Shown one piece after another: positions 45,368 to 53,747 of a stretch of 64,000 nt of DNA. The DNA lies in the NCBI RefSeq assembly GCF_008275125.1, contig NZ_CP043473.1, positions 2,232,001 through 2,296,000 on the forward strand, read 5' to 3'. Source of the DNA: Chromobacterium paludis. Its GTDB lineage: Bacteria; Pseudomonadota; Gammaproteobacteria; Burkholderiales; Chromobacteriaceae. The notes beneath the pieces were generated by a model that saw nothing but the letters and a program-made list of their open reading frames with translations, was not told the DNA's origin and searched no databases. Position numbers and translations under genes: made by a program. The number at the start of each line of letters is the position of its first letter. Within the stretch, counting starts at the first letter, position 1.

Positions 45368-46681
45368 TTAGCCCTGCGCCGCCGCCCGGTCAAAACCCGC
45401 CGACATCAACAGCCCGGTGTAGGCATTGTCCGCGATGTTGCCAAACAGAAAGGCCACCGTCTGCTTGTCCGGCCAAGCGGCCTTGGAGACAGACTGCAAC
45501 AACTGACAGGCATCCTGGAGTATCTGCTCCGCCGCTTCATCGGGCTGGCCCTTCGCCTCCGCCGCCCGCAAGCGCTGCACCAGGCAATAGATCGAAGTCG
45601 CATCGGCCAGCCCAATCGCGCTCAGGGAAAAAGCCGCATCGCCCAGGTAACGGCAGGCGATGGATTGCGAAGCCAGCCACAACACAAAGCGGAATGGCAG
45701 ACCGGTATGAATGGACAACAGCACGGGGTCCATGCTCAGCAACTCGTCTATCGACGCCACGCCTTCCGCCTCCAACTCGCTGGCAATGGATGAGGTGACG
45801 CCTTCCAGCTTGAGCAAAGGGTCCGGCTGATCCGTCACGCCCAGCTCCAGCTTGCTGTTCACCAGTCGGCGCAGCAGCTTGATGATGCTGTCTATGGGCA
45901 AGGCGCCCAGGGCGAAAGACACCGCCACCGCCACGTTGTCCGGCAAGGCCAGCGTCACCGAATACGCGATGGGCACTGCCAGCAGCATGCGCAGCGCGTA
46001 CCAGTACACGTCGGCCACATTCAGACAACGCTTGCGCACGCGGTTCACCGCGTCGCCCACCACGAACATATACGCCCCGCTCATTGCGCTGGCCTGCAGC
46101 TCGAAATGGCCAAACTGCGCCAGATACGCCGCCAGCGGATGGCCGCCCGGCAACATCTCCTTCAGCGGAAACAACACCACGTAATTGGCCTCGAAGAACA
46201 CCACGCACAGCAGCAGCGTCAGCGGTGCCATGAAGGCATCCGGACCGTACTGCTCGCGATAGATGGCGCTGAACAACGCCGCAGCCTTCCCCCCCGACGC
46301 GGATGCGCCTTGCCCCGGTTCGCCCAAGGCGCCGGCAGTCTCCGCCCGCCGGTGCCAAAAGCTGCGCAAGTACAAAGACAGGGCATCGCCCCATAGCTGG
46401 TTGCCGAACTCGTCGAAGCGCGTCCACCAGCCATAGTCCACAAAGCGCAGATAAGGTGTGGCCGCCAACATCACCACGAACAGGGTCAGGCTGCCGGCGC
46501 TCAAAGCCAGCATGGCCGGCAATTGGAGGCTGAAACCCAAAGCCAGAGAAAGCGACAGGCTTAACAGAATGATCAACGCGCCCAGCCTTCTGCCCAGCCG
46601 CGGATTTCCGCGGCTTGCAGCCTCGTCCTCCGCTACCACATACGACGCATCCAGCACCGGGTTATCGCTTTGGTTTTCCAT
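45368..46681 (-). CDS. Polytopic membrane protein of unknown function with helix-hairpin-helix-like tail
   Basis: The start at 46681 is supported by a near-perfect AAGGAGGTGAGG directly upstream, giving 437 residues. It has about five or six hydrophobic segments: two adjacent near residues 35-75, one near 160-180 (FMAPLTLLLCVVFFEANYVVLF), others near 195-270. The C-terminal ~150 residues are soluble and include LEGVTSSIASELEAEGVASIDELLSMDPVLLSIHTGLP, which resembles a helix-hairpin-helix (DNA-polymerase-beta-like) repeat usually found in DNA- or nucleotide-associated proteins. I know no named family. It diverges from the amine-oxidase operon across a 199-base shared control region. Confidence 0.7.
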   Translation of the reverse strand: MENQSDNPVLDASYVVAEDEAASRGNPRLGRRLGALIILLSLSLSLALGFSLQLPAMLALSAGSLTLFVVMLAATPYLRFVDYGWWTRFDEFGNQLWGDALSLYLRSFWHRRAETAGALGEPGQGASASGGKAAALFSAIYREQYGPDAFMAPLTLLLCVVFFEANYVVLFPLKEMLPGGHPLAAYLAQFGHFELQASAMSGAYMFVVGDAVNRVRKRCLNVADVYWYALRMLLAVPIAYSVTLALPDNVAVAVSFALGALPIDSIIKLLRRLVNSKLELGVTDQPDPLLKLEGVTSSIASELEAEGVASIDELLSMDPVLLSIHTGLPFRFVLWLASQSIACRYLGDAAFSLSAIGLADATSIYCLVQRLRAAEAKGQPDEAAEQILQDACQLLQSVSKAAWPDKQTVAFLFGNIADNAYTGLLMSAGFDRAAAQG

Positions 46682-46735
46682 CCTCACCTCCTTCATCCCA
46701 AACCTTTGTCATGACCGGGCAAGGGGACCGCTCGC

Positions 46736-46763
46736 TTGACATCCCCCCTGCCCTATCTATAAC
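46736..46763 (+). promoter_or_regulatory. Sigma-70 promoter of the amine-oxidase operon
   Basis: Consensus TTGACA (46736-46741) and TATAAC (46758-46763) are separated by 16 bases. The predicted start leaves a leader of about 110 bases before the first gene. Confidence 0.6.
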
Positions 46764-46880
46764 CAGCACATGCCGATTATTCCATTGTGCCAACATGGAT
46801 AAGTAATAACACCTAAACGGCATGATAAGCATGCATCGGGGAACACGCCGCTTGTACAACCACCGAGGGAGTATCGAGAA

Positions 46881-47720
46881 ATGAACCTGCTGCAACGCGC
46901 CGCCGCCCCGATCAAACAAGCCCAGGACAACCTGGGGCCCCTGGCCGAACTGCCTGGCACCTGGGTGGGACATGGCTACAACATGATCGCGGTGCCGGAC
47001 TTTCAGAACAAACAGATCTTCCGCCTGATCGTCAACGCCACCAAGGAAACCCTGACCTTCACGCCGATAGGCGGGCCGGTCCCCAACCGCGGCTCCAAGC
47101 AAGACGACATCTTTCTGTATGGCCTGACTTATCTGCAGCAGGTCAACGACGCCGCCACCGACGAAGGCATCCATACCGAACCGGGCTTGTGGCTGAATGT
47201 GCCGCCCACCAGCGATCCGGACGCGCCGTCCACCATCGTGCGCCAGGCCACCATTCCGCATGGCGATTCGCTGCTGGCGCAGGGCCAGTCCTCCAGCGAG
47301 GCGCGCGCGCCCAATATCGCGCCGGTCAGCCCGCTGCCCACACCGCTGCCCGGCCATCCTCCGCTGCCGCTCGGCTACACCGATCCCTACCTGAACGGCA
47401 AATTTCCTACGGGCTTCGATATGCAAAACCCGAACCAGGCGCTGGTGGACGTACTGAATCGACAGGCGGACGAACGCCTGAAAGTCGTCAACACCGTCAA
47501 TCTGCCGGTCAGCTCCAAGAACGTCGGCGCCGTCGTCAACATTCCCTTCATCGTGGTCAACGCCAACGCCACCGAAATGGACTCGATCTTCTGGATTGAA
47601 ACCGTTCAGCGTCCGGACGGCAGCCAGTTTCTGCAATTGCAGTACACGCAGACCGTACTGCTGGTATTCGACGACATCATCTGGCCGCACATTTCCGTTG
47701 CCACCCTGATCAAACGCTGA
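46881..47720 (+). CDS. Lipocalin/nitrobindin-like protein in the LodA-type operon
   Basis: The 279-residue protein has no signal peptide. Its N-terminal GPLAELPGTWVGHGYNMIAVPDF resembles the first strand of nitrobindin/FABP-like beta-barrels (GxWxGxG). A central Pro-rich stretch (NIAPVSPLPTPLPGHPPLPL) separates it from a second beta-rich half (IPFIVVNANATEMDSIFWIETVQ; FLQLQYTQTVLLVF). That suggests a haem or small hydrophobic ligand carrier, but the resemblance is weak. GAGGGAG precedes the ATG. It is the first gene of the four-gene operon, followed after 56 bases by the ferritin-like gene, so it probably serves the same pathway. Confidence 0.6.
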   Translation: MNLLQRAAAPIKQAQDNLGPLAELPGTWVGHGYNMIAVPDFQNKQIFRLIVNATKETLTFTPIGGPVPNRGSKQDDIFLYGLTYLQQVNDAATDEGIHTEPGLWLNVPPTSDPDAPSTIVRQATIPHGDSLLAQGQSSSEARAPNIAPVSPLPTPLPGHPPLPLGYTDPYLNGKFPTGFDMQNPNQALVDVLNRQADERLKVVNTVNLPVSSKNVGAVVNIPFIVVNANATEMDSIFWIETVQRPDGSQFLQLQYTQTVLLVFDDIIWPHISVATLIKR

Positions 47721-47776
47721 TCGCAGCAAAGCTGCCCGCCTCGCCAGGCGGGCGCATCCTGACTCGCGGAGGAAAC

Positions 47777-49057
47777 ATGACTATCCCGGCCGACTCCAAA
47801 AAACCGTTCGGCATGCTGTTCGACCGCGTCGCCGGTCAACTAAGCGCCGAAGACCAAGCCGGCGTCGACAGCCGCAAACCGCTGCAAGACATGGCCCAGC
47901 TGGCCATCATGGTGGAAATGACCACCATCCCGCCCTATCTGACCGCGCTGTACTCCATCAGCGATCCGAACACCAAAGCCTACCAGTTGCTGCGCAGCGT
48001 GATGATGGAGGAAATGTTCCACATTAACCAAGCCGCCAACCTGATGGTGGCCATAGGCGGCCGGCCCAAAATGACCGGCAGCTACGCGCCGACCTATCCC
48101 TGTTACCTGCCGCACGCCAACCCCAGCACCACGCCCTTCATCGGCCTGTGCCGCGCCTCGACGGAAGTGTTCAACGACACCTTCACCGCGATCGAGACCC
48201 CGGCGCCGCCGCACGCGCCGGCGCGCGGCAACCACTACAGCTATATCGCCCAGCTGTACGACGCGCTGGAGGATGGACTGGAGGCCTATCGAGGCGCCCA
48301 GCCCTTGTTCGAGCAAAATCCGGACGCCTGTCAGCGCACCGACATTTACCTGGGAAAATTCGGCGGCACGCCCATTTTGGTGACAGACCTGGAGAGCGCC
48401 AAACTGGGCGTCAAACAGATCGTGCAACAGGGCGAAGGCAGCGTGCCGGAATCGCAATCAATGATTCCCATCGAGCCATGGGCCACCTACAACACCTACG
48501 GCGAGCGCACCGACGGCACTTACGGGCCCATCATAGGCTCACCGTACGAGATGTCGCACTTCAAGAAATTCCGCACCGTGTCCTTGGACCAGGACAGCTT
48601 CCCGGACAGCTATCCCATCGTCTCCAACCCCAAGCGCAGCGACTTCACCAACCCGGTGGCCATCGAACTGGTGGAGCTGTTCGACATCGCCTACAGCTTG
48701 ATGCTGGACGCGATGGAACACAGCTTCGCCACCCGCGCCGGCCACGCCAACGACACCTTCTTCACGTTGGCGCTGCCGCTGATGCACCAGGCCATGCCCA
48801 ATCTGGCGCGGAAGCTGATGAACACCCCGCTACACGCGGACACTAACAGCAGCGTCGGCCCCAACGGCGCCCCCACCTATCTGTACCAGCCCGGCAGCAA
48901 TCTGCAGGACTTCGCCAAGCGGCTGCAGAAAGCGCTGGGCGTGGTTGGGCAACAAGTGGCCGACCCGGCCGAACGCCAGGCGCTGGCGCAAACACTGAGC
49001 GAAGTGCGGGCCAACGTCGACCAGTTGATCGCCGCCGTCCATGTCCACCACGCTTAA
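47777..49057 (+). CDS. Ferritin-like domain protein related to VioB/RebD iminophenylpyruvate-dimer synthase domain
   Basis: The protein has 426 residues. Residues ~35-125 read LAIMVEMTTIPPYLTALYSI...MMEEMFHINQAANLMVAIGGRPKM. They parallel the VioB segment AVDLELSVMLQYLYAAYSI...IAHEEMIHYLVVNNLLMALGEPFY encoded 8 kb away. The E-x6-Y and EExxH elements are those of ferritin-like four-helix bundles. VioB and RebD use this region for oxidative coupling of indole-pyruvate imines. Here the domain stands alone, without the long N-terminal VioB part, and sits immediately before a quinoprotein amine oxidase. Substrate and metal or haem content are unknown. GGAGG precedes the ATG. Confidence 0.8.
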   Translation: MTIPADSKKPFGMLFDRVAGQLSAEDQAGVDSRKPLQDMAQLAIMVEMTTIPPYLTALYSISDPNTKAYQLLRSVMMEEMFHINQAANLMVAIGGRPKMTGSYAPTYPCYLPHANPSTTPFIGLCRASTEVFNDTFTAIETPAPPHAPARGNHYSYIAQLYDALEDGLEAYRGAQPLFEQNPDACQRTDIYLGKFGGTPILVTDLESAKLGVKQIVQQGEGSVPESQSMIPIEPWATYNTYGERTDGTYGPIIGSPYEMSHFKKFRTVSLDQDSFPDSYPIVSNPKRSDFTNPVAIELVELFDIAYSLMLDAMEHSFATRAGHANDTFFTLALPLMHQAMPNLARKLMNTPLHADTNSSVGPNGAPTYLYQPGSNLQDFAKRLQKALGVVGQQVADPAERQALAQTLSEVRANVDQLIAAVHVHHA

Positions 49058-49072
49058 GTTTCTGGAGGCACC

Positions 49073-50884
49073 ATGACCGAGTACCGGATCTACCCCGCCA
49101 TCGGCGTCGCCCGCGTCGGCAACGCGCCGGAAAAGTTCTACATCGAACCAGACCGCTACTGCGGCCTGCCCACCCTGCCTGATGGCCGGCCGTTCACTCA
49201 GCAGGACTTCCGCGACGAGCAGGGCCGGCTTTGCCGCCAGGCCGCGCGATTCCAGGTGTACAAGGTGGAAGACGGCAAGAGCGAGCCGCTGACGCTGGCC
49301 AGCGACGGCGTCAAGTCCATCCGCTGGACTGTGCACCTGGCCAACAAGAAGCCCAGCTGGTACACCTTCGTGCCGGCCGAAGGCGAAGGCGGCTACGCGC
49401 CCAATCACCCGCTGCGCAATCCCCAAGTGGCGGATCGCCATACCCTGCTGATAGACGCCGGCCCGCGCAGCATCTCCGGCGCCGGCCAGCAAGGCGTGTC
49501 ATTCAGCAAAACCACTGTGCCGGCCGGCTACGAGGGCGCGCACTTCCCACCCAGCCCGCTGTATCCGATGAAGGACTCGATAGACACTCTGGGCGAGTTG
49601 CGCACTGACCAGGACGGCCGGCTGCTGGTGCTAGGCGGCTATGGCATCTCCGGTTCCGCCGACCCCGATGCCACCATCACCGATTACGCCAATAACGATG
49701 GCTGGTGGGACGACACCTCGGACGGCCCGGTCAGCGCGTGCATAGAGCTGGCCGACGGCACGGTGGTCGAGGCCCTGGCCGCCCATGTGCTGGTGGCGCC
49801 GCCCAAGTACGCGCCGGAAATCCCCAATCTGGTGACGCTGTACGACACCATTTTCGACGCCATGGTGCGCAGCGGCCATTATCCAGACATCTACCAGAAC
49901 GGTTTCTGGAAGTCCGGCAAGAGCGGCTTCCTGCCCAACTTCCAAACCGATATCCGGCCGCTGCTGGAGCGCGCCACCTTTATGCCCTGGGTAGCGGCCA
50001 TTCCGCCCAAGCCACACCAGTTCGACTTCGGCATGCTGGGCGCCACCGGCACCGACGGGCTGGGCGCAGAGGAATTTCGCGGCTTCCGCCAATACCTCCT
50101 TGACTTCATCCGCCCGCCCTATCAGGAAAACGACATCCTCAACGCCGGCGGCGCGACGATGATGCCCTACCTGGCGGGCGACAACTGCCTGGTGCCCAGC
50201 ACCGCCACCAGCAAATACATGCGCCTGACCGACACCCAGTATTTCATGCTGCAGCAGTGGGTGGCTGGCTGTTTCGTCAACCGCCCGGCCGCGGAAACCA
50301 CGGCAGAGGACATCACGCGGGCCGCGCTGGACAACTGCGTGGGCGGGCCGTTCTCGCCCGGCATCGAAATGACCTGGATCTCGCGCAATCCCGCCATCTA
50401 CGGCGAACCGTTCCGCATCCGCAACCACTTTGTGCCGCAAGGCCCGCTGAGCCTGGATTTTGACCTCAAGCGCGGCATGGAGCCCGGCGACGTCACCCGC
50501 TACATGGCCATTCCATGGCAGGCCGACTTCAACGAGTGCTCATCGCAGCCCTTGAACGGCCGCACCCTGTGGTGGTGGCCGGCGCAGCGACCGGAATACG
50601 TCTACCTGGAACCGCAGCCGCAGCCGAAAGCGCTGGCCGGCTCCCCACCGCCCCCGCCAGACCAGGAAACCGGCAAGCAAGTGCCATGGATAGGCACGGA
50701 CTACGACCAGATGGCCGGCGACTACATCAGCTTCGCCGAGGACATCGAAATGGTGAAATATTGGTCCGGGCTGGGCTTCATCATGGAGAAGCAAGTGGAC
50801 GGCGAGCGGCGTTTCGTCGAAGTGGAGCGCGAACTGCCGCGGCCTTTCGACCCCGCCGACGCGACGCCGCGCAATGTCCGCTAA
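49073..50884 (+). CDS. LodA/GoxA-family cysteine-tryptophylquinone amine or amino-acid oxidase
   Basis: The 603-residue protein starts with the family signature YRIYPAIGVARVGN and has FQVYKVEDGKSEPL and TVHLANKKPSW. Near the C terminus, Cys489 lies in WQADFNECSSQP, followed by WWWPAQRPEYVY. Trp564 lies in MVKYWSGLGFIMEK and is the likely partner that forms the CTQ cofactor. Known members oxidise L-lysine at the epsilon amine (LodA) or glycine (GoxA), releasing H2O2, and LodA is antibacterial. Which amine is used here cannot be predicted. No signal peptide is visible. The last 11 bases overlap the LodB-like gene needed for cofactor maturation. Confidence 0.88.
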   Translation: MTEYRIYPAIGVARVGNAPEKFYIEPDRYCGLPTLPDGRPFTQQDFRDEQGRLCRQAARFQVYKVEDGKSEPLTLASDGVKSIRWTVHLANKKPSWYTFVPAEGEGGYAPNHPLRNPQVADRHTLLIDAGPRSISGAGQQGVSFSKTTVPAGYEGAHFPPSPLYPMKDSIDTLGELRTDQDGRLLVLGGYGISGSADPDATITDYANNDGWWDDTSDGPVSACIELADGTVVEALAAHVLVAPPKYAPEIPNLVTLYDTIFDAMVRSGHYPDIYQNGFWKSGKSGFLPNFQTDIRPLLERATFMPWVAAIPPKPHQFDFGMLGATGTDGLGAEEFRGFRQYLLDFIRPPYQENDILNAGGATMMPYLAGDNCLVPSTATSKYMRLTDTQYFMLQQWVAGCFVNRPAAETTAEDITRAALDNCVGGPFSPGIEMTWISRNPAIYGEPFRIRNHFVPQGPLSLDFDLKRGMEPGDVTRYMAIPWQADFNECSSQPLNGRTLWWWPAQRPEYVYLEPQPQPKALAGSPPPPPDQETGKQVPWIGTDYDQMAGDYISFAEDIEMVKYWSGLGFIMEKQVDGERRFVEVERELPRPFDPADATPRNVR

Positions 50885-51974
50885 GCGTTACGACGCGCTG
50901 ATCGTCGGCGCCGGGCCAGCCGGCTCTGCCACGGCCCTGGCCTTGCAACGTCAGGGGGTCGAGACGCTGCTGATCGACCGCCCGCTGGCGCAACCCTTCC
51001 GCGTCGGCGAGTCGGCCACACCAGACGTGGCCGGACTGCTGGAGCGTCTGGGCGTGCGGCACGATCTGACTCGCCACAGTCCCTACCATGGCAATCTCGC
51101 CTTATGGGGCGCGGACACGCCGCAGCTGGACCACTTCCTGTTCCGCGGCAGAGGCCATGGCTGGCATCTGGACCGGGCGGCATTCGACAGCCTGCTGCGG
51201 CAGGAGGCGATGGCGAGCGGCGTTACGGTGCTGGGCGACTCGGGCGTCGACGCCATCGAACCGGCCGCCGGCGGCGGATGGAAGGCGCGGGTTCGCAGCC
51301 TGGGCGCAGTCCTCGTCGGCGCGGCGATCGATGCCGGCGGCCGACGCTCGCCGCTGGCCTCCCGTCTGGGCGTGCCGCGGCGCAAGCTGGACAATCTGGT
51401 GGCGCTGGCCTGCCACGCGCCGGCGAACGGCGAGTTGAGCGGCTACTCACTGGTGGAGTCCGCGCCCTATGGCTGGTGGTACGCCGCGGCGCTGCCGGAC
51501 GGCCGCGCCATGTCCATGCTGATGACAGATAGGGACCTGGCGCGCGCGCTGCGGCTGGACCAGGCCGGCCCCTTCCTGGCGGCCTGGCGCGATAGCCGGC
51601 TGCTGGCGCAGCGCTTGCCGCCGCCGGACAGCGCAAGCGCGCCGCGCGCCTTCGCCGCGCACAGCGGTTGCGCGGCGCGCGCGGCCGGCCCCGGCTGGCT
51701 CTGCGTGGGCGACGCGCTGATGGGGCTGGACCCGCTGACCTCGTCCGGCATTAGCGGCGCGCTCAGCGACGCGCTGGCGGCCGCGCCCGCCATAATCGCC
51801 ATGCTGGACGGCGATCTCGCGCCGGCTCGCGGCTACGCGCGGCGCGCCAACGACAGCTTTCAGCGCTATCTGGCGGAAAGACGGCAGCACTACGGGCTGG
51901 AGACGCGCTGGCGTGACCAGCCGTTCTGGCAGCGCCGCGCGGCCCTGCCGGCCTTGGTCCCCGATCCCGCCTGA
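50874..51974 (+). CDS. LodB-like FAD-dependent oxidoreductase (quinone-cofactor maturation)
   Basis: The 366-residue flavoprotein has an N-terminal FAD-binding GAGPAGSATALALQ, the ESATPDVAGLLERLG segment seen in tryptophan-halogenase-like and LodB proteins, and the second FAD motif CVGDALMGLDPLTSSGIS. LodB-type proteins are required to form the CTQ cofactor of their LodA partner after translation. The overlap with the oxidase gene supports that role. It lacks the halogenase active-site WxWxIP motif as far as I can see. It is the last gene of the operon and ends at the shared terminator with vioE. Confidence 0.88.
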   Translation: MSAKRYDALIVGAGPAGSATALALQRQGVETLLIDRPLAQPFRVGESATPDVAGLLERLGVRHDLTRHSPYHGNLALWGADTPQLDHFLFRGRGHGWHLDRAAFDSLLRQEAMASGVTVLGDSGVDAIEPAAGGGWKARVRSLGAVLVGAAIDAGGRRSPLASRLGVPRRKLDNLVALACHAPANGELSGYSLVESAPYGWWYAAALPDGRAMSMLMTDRDLARALRLDQAGPFLAAWRDSRLLAQRLPPPDSASAPRAFAAHSGCAARAAGPGWLCVGDALMGLDPLTSSGISGALSDALAAAPAIIAMLDGDLAPARGYARRANDSFQRYLAERRQHYGLETRWRDQPFWQRRAALPALVPDPA

Positions 51975-51992
51975 GCGCCAGGCCCAAGAGAC

Positions 51993-52022
51993 AAACGGGG
52001 CGGCCGCGCGGCCACCCCGTTT
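51993..52022. terminator. Bidirectional terminator between the amine-oxidase operon and the violacein operon
   Basis: AAACGGGG-C-GGCC / GGCC-A-CCCCGTTT form a long stem, with A-rich left and T-rich right ends, between two convergent stop codons. Confidence 0.85.
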
Positions 52023-52040
52023 CCATTGCCGGCCCAAGCG

Positions 52041-52616
52041 CTAGCGGTTCGCGGCGAAAACGTCGCTCGGAATCTCCGCCTCGCTGACATTGGGAAAATC
52101 GCGCACGGAGGCGCGCGACGCCTCGTCGCCGGTGACCATACGCAGCGGCGCGCCGCTGGCGGCGTCCAGATACAGCGTCGACGGCCCCTTGCCCGGACGC
52201 TCGTAGCGCCAGCCGTCGGCCGCGCGGCCCAGCACCTCGCGGCGGCCGACGTGGCGCGCGCCCAGCCGGCGCAACACGTCGCGCGGCAGGAACAGTTCGG
52301 CGAACGGGCCGGTCTCGTCGTCCAGCGGACGCTCGCACAGCTGTTCGCCCAGGGCCGTCCGCTCGCGGCCATAGGCCACCTTCTGTTTCCAGGTGCGGCC
52401 GCTGGCGGCGTTGCCGACCTCGGACATCCACAGCCGGTAGCCGGTATCGCGCTCCGACCAGGGATTGAACAGGCCGTCGATGCGGCAGACATCCCGCTCG
52501 TAGTCGAACCAGCAATAGCCGGAAGTCAACTGGTCATCCTGCAGCATCGGACGCCAGTACGACACGTAGGCGCTGCTCCAGCGCGCCGGCAGCAGCGGCG
52601 CTTCCCGGTTTTCCAT
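52041..52616 (-). CDS. vioE: Violacein biosynthesis enzyme VioE
   Basis: The 191-residue protein matches VioE in length and sequence (SSAYVSYWRPMLQDDQLTSG; CRIDGLFNPWSERDTGYRLW). VioE has a LolA-like fold and takes the IPA-imine dimer made by VioA and VioB to protodeoxyviolaceinic acid by a 1,2-indole shift, without a cofactor. It is the last gene of vioABCDE; its GAGGAGG ribosome site overlaps the vioD stop codon, so the two are coupled. Confidence 0.98.
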   Translation of the reverse strand: MENREAPLLPARWSSAYVSYWRPMLQDDQLTSGYCWFDYERDVCRIDGLFNPWSERDTGYRLWMSEVGNAASGRTWKQKVAYGRERTALGEQLCERPLDDETGPFAELFLPRDVLRRLGARHVGRREVLGRAADGWRYERPGKGPSTLYLDAASGAPLRMVTGDEASRASVRDFPNVSEAEIPSDVFAANR

Positions 52617-52625
52617 GCCGCCTCC

Positions 52626-53747
52626 TCAGCGTTGCAGCGCGTAGCGCAGGTTCTGCGCCAGCGCTTCCGGCATCGGCGGCAGCGACTTGCGGCGGGCGTC
52701 GAAGCTCTGCACGAACTCGGCGCTGGACAAATGCATGCGCTCCTCCACCGTCTCGAACCAGACGCGGCTGTTGTCGGCATGGCCGCGGAATAACTGGACC
52801 AGCGGCAGCGCGCGCGCCTCGAAGCTCTCCAGCGCGGCCGCCACGCCGTCCTCAGTGCACAGCGCCTTCACCAGCAGCTGCGCCACCACCACCGCCATCG
52901 TGGTGCCGTGGCCGATGGAGAAGTGGCCGGACTGCAGCGCGTCGCCCAGCAGCACCAGCTTGCCGTCGTGGCAGCGGTCGTGGCTCAGTGTCATGAAGTT
53001 GCGCCAGCCGAGGCCGGGCTGGCTCACCAGGCCGTGACCGCCCAGCTCGGCCTGGAACACCTTGGCCACGTATTCGGCCGACGCCTCTTCCGACATCTCG
53101 CCCAGACGGGCGCGGGCATAGGTTTCCTCGCTGCACTCGACGACGAAGGTGCTCATCTTGTCCGAGTACTTGTAAGCATGGGCGATGAAGATGTCCTTGC
53201 CGTGGGTGCGGAACACCAGGTTCATCTGGTCGAACAGCTGGCTGGTGCCGTACCAGATGTATTTGTTGCGGCCGTAATCCACTTGCGGCGCCAGCGCCTC
53301 GGTAAAGTGGGCGGTCTTGTGGTTGACGCCGTTGGCCAGCACCACCAGGTCGTAGTCGGCCAGCGGCAGCTCGCCATGCTCCAGCAGCGGCGATTCGAAG
53401 CGGATGGCGATGCCCTGCGAGCGGCACTTGTCGCGCAAGGCGTGCACCAGGCCGCGGCGCTCCACGCCGCACAGCAGCACGCCGGTGCTCATCAGGCTCG
53501 GCTCGTTGTGATGTACCAGCTTGAAGTCTTCCAGGAACTGCGGATTCAGCCTTTCCGGCGCCTCCAGATAGGACAGGGGATTGGCCGGATGCTGGCCGGG
53601 CTTGCCCGGCAGCACCACGCCCCAGCCCAGCACTTCCTGCTCGTCGTTCTTTTCGACGATGTCTATCGCCCACTGCGGACGCGCCTGTTTCAGTTGGCTG
53701 GCGAACACCAGGCCGGCCGGCCCCGCGCCTATGACCAGAATCTTCAT
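52626..53747 (-). CDS. vioD: Violacein biosynthesis monooxygenase VioD
   Basis: The start at 53747 gives 373 residues, the known VioD length, beginning MKILVIGAGPAGLVFA with the FAD/NAD fingerprint. Further landmarks are LVLLGDALQSGHFSIGHG (FAD-binding DG region) and DYDLVVLANGVNHKTA. VioD hydroxylates C5 of one indole ring of protodeoxyviolaceinic acid using NADPH and O2. The ATG overlaps the vioC stop by one base (TGATG). Confidence 0.98.
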   Translation of the reverse strand: MKILVIGAGPAGLVFASQLKQARPQWAIDIVEKNDEQEVLGWGVVLPGKPGQHPANPLSYLEAPERLNPQFLEDFKLVHHNEPSLMSTGVLLCGVERRGLVHALRDKCRSQGIAIRFESPLLEHGELPLADYDLVVLANGVNHKTAHFTEALAPQVDYGRNKYIWYGTSQLFDQMNLVFRTHGKDIFIAHAYKYSDKMSTFVVECSEETYARARLGEMSEEASAEYVAKVFQAELGGHGLVSQPGLGWRNFMTLSHDRCHDGKLVLLGDALQSGHFSIGHGTTMAVVVAQLLVKALCTEDGVAAALESFEARALPLVQLFRGHADNSRVWFETVEERMHLSSAEFVQSFDARRKSLPPMPEALAQNLRYALQR

